NCBI GenBank assembly: GCA_016283075.1
Contig: JAEEMF010000024.1
Location: 1-5,009 of the forward strand
DNA length: 5,009 nucleotides
From: Bacilli bacterium
Lineage (GTDB): Bacteria > Bacillota_I > Bacilli_A > RF39 > UBA660
Direction of reading: 5' to 3'
The notes beneath the pieces were generated by a model that was not told the DNA's origin, ran no database searches, and saw nothing but the letters and a program-made list of their open reading frames with translations. This document shows, in pieces, positions 1-5,009 of the stretch. The translations under genes were made by a program, and so were the position numbers. How positions within the stretch are numbered: position 1 is the first letter of the stretch; each line of letters opens with the position of its first letter.

Positions 1-1
1 C

Positions 2-1831
2 GATATTGATGATTCAATTCTTGAAAGATTTTGTTCATCTATTAGTACTATTGTTCCATCTGAAGAAACTTTTAAAAATGAATTAATTTCCTTTATAAAT
101 GGATATAACGTTAAATTTGGAGCATTACCACAAGATGAATCTTTTGAAAAATCTGATTTACTTTTAGAATATGTAGATAACGAAATTAATAGAGTATATT
201 CTGAATATGGATGTTCAAATCATATATCTGAAAGAGAATTAGAATTATTTAAAAAGAAATTTAAAGAAGCTAATACTATTCTTGAAAAGATGAAAGAACA
301 AAATAATCGTTTTGAAGAATATAGTACTTTAATAAGTAATGAACTACAAGAAGCTTTAAAAGTTATTAATACTGCATCCAAAGATTCTTGTGAAAAACTA
401 GATATTAAATTAAATTCTAAATTAGGTAGTATTGATTCTAGAATAGAATCACTTATTGCTTCTTTACAAGATAAGATTAATAACTGTGCTGATATAGCAG
501 TAAAACAAATTTTAACTGAATATGAAGAAAAGTTAAATGATATGAGAAAAAGTTTTGTTGATTATGATAAAGAAGCTACTGCTAATTTACTTAGATTAAA
601 AAATGAAGTAGATAATGGTATTAAAGATATTAAAGAATATGCTTCTAGTGATGAAGTTAAAGAAGCTATTCAATTATCTAGAGATGGTAAAGGAATACTT
701 GCTAAAGTAGAAAGTTTAGATGGTATTAATTTTGATGAAATAGCATCTAAAGTAAATATTATGGTTCCTTCTAAAGAAGTTGTTACTACTGAAAAGAAAA
801 TAGTAGAACCTAAAAAAGTTCTTACTCCAGAGGAGAAAAAAGAACTTGAAGCAAGAAACAAAAGAAAAGAATACCTACTTGATTTAAATCAAAGCTTTGA
901 TAAGAGAAGTAAAATGATTGAAGAAGCTATGAGTGAAGGCGTTGATAAAGGTATTAAATATCATGCTAAAGTCTTAGAAGTATGTAAATGTATTCTTAAT
1001 GGTGAATTCCCATATTTATATGGACCTTCTGGAACAGGTAAAACACACTTAGTTAAACAAGTTGCTGATTTATTTGGAATGGATATGGTAGAATCAGGAA
1101 GTATTAGAGAACAATATAATATATATGGTTATTCTAATATTGATGGTATATATCTTCCATCTACAACATATACTGCAGTAGATAATGGATCACTTTTATT
1201 CCTAGATGAATTTGATAACAATAATCAAAACTTATGTGTACTTTTTAATACAATTTATTCTGCACTTGAAGAAAAATTAGAAGATGTAGATAAAGAAATA
1301 ATTATTTCTGAATTCGTTCATGCTAAACTTGCAGTAAATAAAAACTTTAGAATGATTGCCGCAGGTAATACTAAAGGTGAAGGAAGCAATACAGCTTACT
1401 CATCTCGTTCTAAAATTGATGAATCACTTCAAGAAAGATTTTCACCAATTGAAGTACCATTCGATGAAGAACTTGAAAGAAAAATTCTTGCTGATTATGA
1501 AGACTGGTACAAATTCTGTATGGAATTTAGAAAAGCATGTAATGCTTATGCTAAACAACAAGGAAATGATGAAGTTATTGGTGGATTTACAACAAGAGAT
1601 GCTAAGATGATTTCAAGATTCTTAGAAAACGGAAGTAAATCACTAAGTGAATTATTAGAACAACGTTTTATTCAAACTAAGGATAAAAATTATTTATCAT
1701 TCTTAAAAGATAGATTATGTAAAGGTTCCGATATATCTCAAATGGATTTAGAAAGTTCTGCTAAAAAAATAAAACTAAATAAAATTCAAAATGGATTTGC
1801 TTATTTAGTAGACAAAAAAAAGAATAATTAA
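2..1831 (+). CDS. MoxR/CobS-like AAA+ ATPase with long coiled coil (5'-partial)
   Basis: The reading frame is open to the left edge, so the gene is cut; 609 residues are visible (numbered here from base 2). The ATG at base 290 lies inside a continuous helical, charged stretch and has no ribosome binding site, so I do not use it as the start. Layout: residues 1-80 resemble the lid of an AAA+ module (ERF at 8-10, SERE at 76-79); about 77-235 is predicted coiled coil; about 255-295 is a Lys/Glu/Pro linker; about 300-545 is a full AAA+ core. The core shows Walker A GPSGTGKT (341-348), Walker B LLFLDEFD (398-405), a sensor-1 Asn in AAGNT (456), an arginine-finger-like ERF (478-480) and sensor-2-like TTRD (530-533). 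This pattern matches the CobS/CbbQ/MoxR clade, cytosolic ATPases that remodel protein complexes, usually with a VWA partner. The next gene, two bases away, is a plausible partner. ATPase activity is well supported; the substrate is unknown. Confidence 0.87.
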   Translation, partial: DIDDSILERFCSSISTIVPSEETFKNELISFINGYNVKFGALPQDESFEKSDLLLEYVDNEINRVYSEYGCSNHISERELELFKKKFKEANTILEKMKEQNNRFEEYSTLISNELQEALKVINTASKDSCEKLDIKLNSKLGSIDSRIESLIASLQDKINNCADIAVKQILTEYEEKLNDMRKSFVDYDKEATANLLRLKNEVDNGIKDIKEYASSDEVKEAIQLSRDGKGILAKVESLDGINFDEIASKVNIMVPSKEVVTTEKKIVEPKKVLTPEEKKELEARNKRKEYLLDLNQSFDKRSKMIEEAMSEGVDKGIKYHAKVLEVCKCILNGEFPYLYGPSGTGKTHLVKQVADLFGMDMVESGSIREQYNIYGYSNIDGIYLPSTTYTAVDNGSLLFLDEFDNNNQNLCVLFNTIYSALEEKLEDVDKEIIISEFVHAKLAVNKNFRMIAAGNTKGEGSNTAYSSRSKIDESLQERFSPIEVPFDEELERKILADYEDWYKFCMEFRKACNAYAKQQGNDEVIGGFTTRDAKMISRFLENGSKSLSELLEQRFIQTKDKNYLSFLKDRLCKGSDISQMDLESSAKKIKLNKIQNGFAYLVDKKKNN

Positions 1832-1833
1832 TT

Positions 1834-2847
1834 ATGGAAAATAAATTTTTAAAAATATTTGAATCATTTTTTAAAAGTCCTTATCCTCATAACTATAAGT
1901 TATATCCAGGTAATATGTCTAAACCATATGAAGTTCGTGTTAAATTAGGTATTAAAACTAATACTTATAAAATACATGAATATACATTCTCTGGTTTATA
2001 TGATTTTTATAACTTCTTAAAACAAGCTCCTGAAGCAAATACTAAAACATTTAAGGCGCTTGCATCATTAGGTGGTTATTCTACATTTGCTGGTGATACT
2101 TATGAAGAAGGACTAGAAAAAATAGTAAAACCAAGTGAAAGTTATTCGGAGTTTTTACAAATAGAAAAAAGCATAAGTAAAAACTATACTGCCTATGATT
2201 CATTTGAATCAACACATAGTGTAATTGGTGGGGCAATTGATGTAGTAAGATACGTAACTGGAACTCCTGAAATATTTATCACTAGTAAAGAAAAACCTAT
2301 TAAACAAAATGTAACAATTAATATACAACTTGCTTATAATAGTGATACTACTTTTGAACAGTTATATAATAGAGCAATTATAATAGTTAGTCTTATTAAA
2401 TCACTAGAAAGTCAAAACTATATTGTTAATGTTAATACATTTATGTTAGGTTATGATGGTGATGAAATAATAAAAGCTTCTTTTAAAATTAAAAGAGGGG
2501 GAATTACAGTAAATAGTCATGACTTATTTAAATCAACTTGTTTCCCGGAATTCTTTAGAAGATTATGTTTTAGATTAATAGAAATATCTGATGTTAATAA
2601 TTCAGGATGGACACGTCATTATGGTGCGACATGTGATAGTGAACTTGTAAGACAAATATTAAATCTAAAACAAAATGATATCTATTTCGATGAACCTAGA
2701 AAAATGGGTATTGAAGGAAAAGATATAAAACTTGATTTTATAAATTGTATGGCTTATTTAGGATTACAAGATAAAATGAATGTTGAAAAAGAAGCAAACC
2801 AATTAGAGGCATCAGTAAAACAATATTTAAAAACAGAAAATGAGTAG
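1834..2847 (+). CDS. Divergent VWA-like protein, DUF7192-type, partner of the AAA+ ATPase
   Basis: A 337-residue protein with no signal peptide or membrane segment visible, so probably cytosolic. It starts two bases after the ATPase stop and has no clear Shine-Dalgarno sequence, which suggests translation coupled to the upstream gene. From memory, its block order matches a family common in phages (DUF7192; name not checked): FAGDTYEEGLEKI (85-97), GGAIDVVRYVTGTPE (132-146), a hydrophobic strand VTINIQLAYNSD (160-171) where a VWA domain would carry DxSxS, a helix RAIIIVSLIKSLE (180-192), and FFRRLCFRLIE near residue 240. The strand-helix order fits a VWA/Rossmann-like fold, but the MIDAS aspartate and serines are not in place, so metal binding may be lost. 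The C-terminus (about 310-337) is a charged helix. I infer a substrate adaptor or structural partner for the ATPase. The coding call is firm; the family is a recognition by motif only. Confidence 0.8.
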   Translation: MENKFLKIFESFFKSPYPHNYKLYPGNMSKPYEVRVKLGIKTNTYKIHEYTFSGLYDFYNFLKQAPEANTKTFKALASLGGYSTFAGDTYEEGLEKIVKPSESYSEFLQIEKSISKNYTAYDSFESTHSVIGGAIDVVRYVTGTPEIFITSKEKPIKQNVTINIQLAYNSDTTFEQLYNRAIIIVSLIKSLESQNYIVNVNTFMLGYDGDEIIKASFKIKRGGITVNSHDLFKSTCFPEFFRRLCFRLIEISDVNNSGWTRHYGATCDSELVRQILNLKQNDIYFDEPRKMGIEGKDIKLDFINCMAYLGLQDKMNVEKEANQLEASVKQYLKTENE

Positions 2848-2866
2848 ATTTATTCTACTCATTTTT
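2837..2866 (+). terminator. Intrinsic terminator after the ATPase/VWA-like pair
   Basis: A perfect 12-bp inverted repeat, arms 2837-2848 and 2854-2865 around a TTTAT loop, ends in a run of T (2862-2866). The stop codon TAG (2845-2847) sits inside the left arm. The stem is AT-rich, with GAGTAGA/TCTACTC at its core and A/T flanks that also make it partly symmetric for the other strand. It closes the two-gene unit. Confidence 0.82.
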
Positions 2867-2874
2867 GTTATACT
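2845..2874 (+). promoter_or_regulatory. Extended -10 promoter overlapping the terminator
   Basis: TG (2866-2867), one base, then TATACT (2869-2874) forms a TGn-extended -10, five of six matches to TATAAT. The hexamer 18 bp upstream, TAGATT (2845-2850), is a poor -35 and lies in the terminator hairpin. The T of the TG motif is the last base of the terminator T-tract. Transcription would start near 2881, only about 9 bases before the next ATG. Inferred from sequence only. Confidence 0.5.
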
Positions 2875-2878
2875 TAAG

Positions 2879-2892
2879 TAGGTGATAATATG
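2879..2892 (+). promoter_or_regulatory. Ribosome binding site and start codon of the hydrolase gene
   Basis: AGGTGAT (2880-2886) can pair with ATCACCT at the 3' end of 16S rRNA and fixes the ATG at 2890 as the start. The 14-base string TAGGTGATAATATG is identical at 3574-3587 and differs by one base at 4574-4587, so it looks like the preferred start-site pattern of this genome. Confidence 0.85.
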
Positions 2893-3513
2893 TCATTTGA
2901 AGAAGAAATAAATACTTTAGAATTATTTGATGATAAAGATGATTATGTAGTAAGAAAAGGAAGTATTCCAATTCTTTTTACATCAGTACATTCTTTTAAA
3001 CATTTAAAAGAAGATGGAACTATTAAATTAAATGAACCATATACTAAAGCAATAGCACTTTATTTAAATAAGTATTTTAACGTTAACTGTATGGTTAAAC
3101 TTCATGATACTGGACTAGATTCTAATAGAGATAACTATGACTATTTTAATATAGAATTATTAAGATTTATAAAAGATAATAATATTAAATTAGTAATAGA
3201 TCTTCACGGAGCAAGTTTATCTAAAGACTTCGATGTAGAATTAGGAACAATGAATAACTTATCAGCAAGTTTTAGTACTATAAATGAATTTAAAGAATCC
3301 TTTGTAGAAAATGGTATAACTAATGTTAATATAAATGATCCTTTTAAAGGAGGACTTGTTACTCAAAGTATTTATAAGTTAGATGATACTGAAGTAATAC
3401 AACTAGAAATAAATAGATCATTTAGAGATTATAATAATTTAGATAACTTATATAAGTTAATAAAATGTTTGGAAAAGTTTATAAATCAATATAAAGAATA
3501 TATAAATAGATAA
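2890..3513 (+). CDS. N-formylglutamate amidohydrolase-like hydrolase
   Basis: A 207-residue soluble protein with no signal peptide. It fits the N-formylglutamate amidohydrolase family (FGase, COG3741/PF05013), zinc-dependent enzymes that split N-acyl amino acids such as N-formylglutamate at the end of one histidine degradation route. Supporting motifs: PILFTSVHS (27-35) with the first likely zinc-site His34; LHDTGLDSNRD (71-81); VIDLHGAS (102-109) with His106 in the DLHG block; and IQLEINRSFRD (170-180), where Glu173 and Arg176 occupy the family's usual catalytic/substrate positions. It is shorter than typical family members (roughly 250 residues, from memory) and has no hut genes beside it, so the substrate may not be formylglutamate. 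It has its own promoter and is flanked by terminators on both sides, so it is probably monocistronic. The superfamily call is fairly good; the exact reaction is open. Confidence 0.72.
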   Translation: MSFEEEINTLELFDDKDDYVVRKGSIPILFTSVHSFKHLKEDGTIKLNEPYTKAIALYLNKYFNVNCMVKLHDTGLDSNRDNYDYFNIELLRFIKDNNIKLVIDLHGASLSKDFDVELGTMNNLSASFSTINEFKESFVENGITNVNINDPFKGGLVTQSIYKLDDTEVIQLEINRSFRDYNNLDNLYKLIKCLEKFINQYKEYINR

Positions 3514-3545
3514 ATAATATCAATTTTTATTGATATTATTTTTTT
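3512..3545 (+). terminator. Intrinsic terminator after the hydrolase gene
   Basis: A perfect 13-bp inverted repeat, arms 3512-3524 and 3529-3541 with a TTTT loop, is followed by a T run to 3545 (then C and more T). The left arm begins within the TAA stop codon (3511-3513). The stem is almost all A-T with a single G-C pair, so it is weaker than its length suggests, but position and T-tract are typical. Confidence 0.78.
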
Positions 3546-3559
3546 CTTTGTGTTAGAAT
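3530..3559 (+). promoter_or_regulatory. Promoter of the radical SAM gene, -35 in the terminator stem
   Basis: TTGATA (3530-3535, five of six matches to TTGACA), 18-bp spacer, then TAGAAT (3554-3559, five of six to TATAAT) preceded by TGT (3551-3553), an extended -10. This is the best of the three promoters in the window. The -35 is embedded in the right arm of the terminator hairpin. The predicted start near 3566 gives a leader of about 19 bases. Confidence 0.62.
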
Positions 3560-3573
3560 AGATATCACATTAA

Positions 3574-3587
3574 TAGGTGATAATATG
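3574..3587 (+). promoter_or_regulatory. Ribosome binding site and start codon of the radical SAM gene
   Basis: TAGGTGATAATATG, the same 14 bases as at 2879-2892. AGGTGAT pairs with the 16S 3' end and sets the ATG at 3585. Confidence 0.85.
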
Positions 3588-4544
3588 GCTGAAGTAGATA
3601 AAGAGTTTAAGTTTATAAAAAAGGGTAAGTATGATGTTAGTAATAAAATATTTTTAGATTTAGTATTTAATAATAACTGTAATTATAGCTGTCCTTTTTG
3701 TATAGCAAGAACTAATACATACTCAGAAGATAACTATGATAAGTGGAAGAGTTCTTTTTCAAAAACAATTGATATCTTTGGAAATGAAATAGATAGTTTA
3801 ATAATACTTGGTGGAGAAGCTACTATAGATAAAAGATTTTTTGATAGATTATCATTTATTGATGAAGTTACTAGTGGTAAACATATATTTACTATTCTTA
3901 CTACTAATGGTTATAAATTACAAAGTGATTCTTTTTTAGATAAAGTTGGTAATTCTTCTATAGATAGTTTTAATATATCTATGATGAATCATGATCCTTT
4001 AAAAAATAAACTACTTATGGGAGATACTATAGATATAGATAGTTTAAAGCGTATTTATGAAGTTATAAAAGAATATGGTAAGACTTTAAGACTTAATACT
4101 AATGTTGCTAAAAATAATCTTAATTCTCTTAAAGAGATAGAAGATTATATAAGATTTTTTAAAGGATGCCAAGATGCTATTAAGTTTACTCCATTAATGG
4201 AAACAGATATGTTTGATACGGTTAGTGGTGTTTTAAAATATACTAAAGAAAAAGCTTTAAGTAAAGAAGAAATAAAAGTATTATTTGACTCTTTAGCAAG
4301 AAAATATAAATCTTCTAAACATAATGATAAAGTATTTGGACTTATTAATTACGGAGAAGTAGATGCTTTAGGAAGTCATATTATTTTAAAATATGAACAA
4401 GTAGAAGATATGTATGACTTAGGTAGAGTTATACCAACTTTAAAATTATATCCTAATGGTAATTTATCTAATGAGTGGAATCATAGGAAGAATATATTAG
4501 ATGATTTTAGTAGTAATAAAGTATATGAATTTAAAAGTAGATAG
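3585..4544 (+). CDS. Radical SAM enzyme, substrate unknown
   Basis: A 319-residue cytosolic protein. The N-terminal half is a radical SAM core: CNYSCPFC puts Cys32, Cys36 and Cys39 in the CX3CX2C arrangement that binds the [4Fe-4S] cluster. LGGEAT (75-80) is the SAM-binding GGE motif, TTNG (106-109) follows on the next strand, and FNISMMNHD (129-137) is the strand where MoaA-like enzymes carry S-x-S-type residues. Such enzymes reduce S-adenosylmethionine to a 5'-deoxyadenosyl radical. The C-terminal part ends with KLYPNGNLSNEW (287-298) and lacks the Cys-rich SPASM/Twitch clusters of many peptide-modifying relatives; one further Cys is seen, in FKGCQD. No precursor peptide or carrier gene is visible nearby, so I cannot name the substrate. 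Own promoter and terminator suggest single-gene transcription. The last codons and the stop lie in the terminator stem. Confidence 0.85.
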   Translation: MAEVDKEFKFIKKGKYDVSNKIFLDLVFNNNCNYSCPFCIARTNTYSEDNYDKWKSSFSKTIDIFGNEIDSLIILGGEATIDKRFFDRLSFIDEVTSGKHIFTILTTNGYKLQSDSFLDKVGNSSIDSFNISMMNHDPLKNKLLMGDTIDIDSLKRIYEVIKEYGKTLRLNTNVAKNNLNSLKEIEDYIRFFKGCQDAIKFTPLMETDMFDTVSGVLKYTKEKALSKEEIKVLFDSLARKYKSSKHNDKVFGLINYGEVDALGSHIILKYEQVEDMYDLGRVIPTLKLYPNGNLSNEWNHRKNILDDFSSNKVYEFKSR

Positions 4545-4559
4545 TTTATCTACTTTTTT
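4533..4559 (+). terminator. Intrinsic terminator after the radical SAM gene
   Basis: A perfect 11-bp inverted repeat, arms 4533-4543 and 4547-4557 with a three-base GTT loop, continues into a T-tract ending at 4559. The left arm encodes the C-terminal Lys-Ser-Arg and includes two bases of the TAG stop (4542-4544). Confidence 0.8.
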
Positions 4560-4567
4560 GATATAAT
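4538..4567 (+). promoter_or_regulatory. Extended -10 promoter of the deaminase gene, overlapping the terminator
   Basis: TGA (4559-4561) followed by a perfect TATAAT (4562-4567) is a TGn-extended -10. TAGATA (4538-4543), 18 bp upstream, matches TTGACA at four of six places and lies in the terminator's left arm. As at 2866-2867, the T of TG is the last T of the terminator tract. The predicted start near 4574 gives a leader of about 11 bases. Confidence 0.6.
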
Positions 4568-4573
4568 AATGTA

Positions 4574-4587
4574 TAGGTGATAAGATG
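4574..4587 (+). promoter_or_regulatory. Ribosome binding site and start codon of the deaminase gene
   Basis: TAGGTGATAAGATG differs by one base from the two other start sites. AGGTGAT (4575-4581) sets the ATG at 4585. Confidence 0.85.
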
Positions 4588-5009
4588 AGAAAAGTTATAA
4601 AAAATGGACTTGTTATTTCAATGGATGAAACAAGAGAAAAAATAGAAAAAGTAGATATAGTAATAGATGATGATACTATTACAAGTATTACTAATAATTA
4701 TGAAGGCACTTGTGATTTATTAATAAATGCTGAAGGTAAAATAGTAATGCCTGGTTTAATAAACTGTCATACTCATTTAGGAATGAGTTATTTTAGAGCA
4801 ACTAATGATGATTTAACACTTCAGGACTGGCTTACAAAAAAAATATGGCCTATAGAAGATAAAATGAATAATGAAGATGCGTACTTATCATCACTTGTGT
4901 CTCTTTTAGAAATGATTAAAACTGGTACTACTACATCAAATGATATGTATTTTAATACAGATGGTACTTTAAAAGCTTTAAAAGAATCTAAAACAAGATG
5001 TTTATTTAC
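4585..5009 (+). CDS. mtaD: MTA/SAH deaminase-type amidohydrolase (3'-partial)
   Basis: 141 complete codons are visible before the right edge; relatives are about 430 residues, so roughly the N-terminal third is present. The N-terminal beta-sandwich region is followed by the start of the amidohydrolase barrel. PGLINCHTHLGMS (56-68) carries the metal-binding HxH pair His62 and His64. The following stretch, FRATNDDLTLQDWL and then KIWPIEDKM, is the signature of the 5-methylthioadenosine/S-adenosylhomocysteine deaminase (MtaD) branch, as is KTGTTTSNDMYF. These zinc enzymes deaminate MTA to methylthioinosine and SAH to S-inosylhomocysteine in the cytosol, clearing by-products of SAM use. The related chlorohydrolase/guanine deaminase-like enzymes (AtzA/TrzA, SsnA) are less likely but cannot be fully excluded without the rest of the barrel. 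It sits downstream of a SAM-consuming enzyme, although with a separate promoter. Confidence 0.86.
   Translation, partial: MRKVIKNGLVISMDETREKIEKVDIVIDDDTITSITNNYEGTCDLLINAEGKIVMPGLINCHTHLGMSYFRATNDDLTLQDWLTKKIWPIEDKMNNEDAYLSSLVSLLEMIKTGTTTSNDMYFNTDGTLKALKESKTRCLF

Noticed and set aside
290..292. ATG at 290 as the start of a 513-residue ATPase.
   Set aside because: The same frame is open upstream to base 2, the coiled-coil pattern runs through this Met, and no ribosome binding site precedes it.
670..861. 63-codon open frame on the minus strand.
   Set aside because: It is fully inside the ATPase coding sequence, antisense to it, with low-complexity Ser/Thr/Leu content and no start signals; a compositional shadow.
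1356..1610. 84-codon open frame on the plus strand, out of phase with the ATPase.
   Set aside because: It overlaps the conserved sensor-1 to sensor-2 part of the AAA+ core, has no ribosome site and matches nothing recognisable.
1816..1828. A AAA AAG slippery heptamer (1816-1822) near the end of the ATPase, in the correct phase for a -1 shift into the frame of the next gene.
   Set aside because: After the shift, the frame meets TAA at 1825-1827, before the next gene's ATG, so no fusion protein could form. The A-run is expected from the Lys-rich tail.
2..2847. Reading the left two genes as a confirmed prophage segment.
   Set aside because: Family resemblance to phage proteins is the only hint; no integrase, capsid, terminase or attachment site is visible and composition does not change across 2847.
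2837..2866. Inverted repeats at the three gene ends as possible mobile-element ends or a repeat family.
   Set aside because: Their stem sequences differ from one another, each ends in a T-tract and each overlaps a stop codon, which is what separate intrinsic terminators look like.
2885..2892. GATAAT within the start-site motif, resembling a -10 box (also at 3580-3585).
   Set aside because: Transcription from it would begin inside the coding sequence; the bases are explained by the AGGTGAT ribosome site and its spacer.

Overview
The window is a strongly AT-rich piece of bacterial DNA with every gene on the + strand and very little space between genes. The codon choice (AGA for Arg; TTA, AAA, GAA and AAT dominant), AGGTGAT-type ribosome binding sites and hairpin-plus-T terminators point to a low-GC Firmicutes/Bacillota or related Tenericutes-like lineage, probably an uncultured gut-type organism. 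All six Trp codons I can see are TGG and no TGA is read through, so the standard bacterial code fits better than the Mycoplasma code. Species cannot be told from this sequence.

Left part (2-2847): a two-gene unit. The first gene runs in from beyond the left edge. It encodes a large protein with a long coiled-coil stretch followed by a complete MoxR/CobS/CbbQ-type AAA+ ATPase module. Its first visible residues look like the tail of a second, earlier AAA+ module. Two bases after its stop begins a 337-residue protein. That protein resembles a family of divergent von Willebrand factor A-like proteins known mainly from phages (DUF7192, name from memory), in which the metal-binding MIDAS motif is not recognisable. 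A MoxR-type ATPase next to a VWA-type partner is a recurring remodelling-chaperone layout (CbbQ-CbbO, NorQ-NorD, CobS-CobT, RavA-ViaA). This pair looks like a divergent version whose target is unknown, and it is the most interesting content here.

Right part (2848-5009): three genes that each appear to be their own transcription unit. They are a short N-formylglutamate amidohydrolase-like hydrolase, a radical SAM enzyme without auxiliary-cluster cysteines, and the N-terminal third of an MTA/SAH deaminase-type amidohydrolase that runs off the right edge. The three gene boundaries (40-71 bases) share one design. A terminator hairpin overlaps the stop codon. A TGn-extended -10 promoter lies at or just beyond the T-tract, with its -35 region inside the hairpin. 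A nearly identical TAGGTGATAA(T/G)ATG start site follows. At two of the three junctions the predicted transcript starts almost at the Shine-Dalgarno sequence.

There is no gene-free stretch over 300 bases. I saw no tRNA, rRNA, CRISPR array, insertion sequence or riboswitch.
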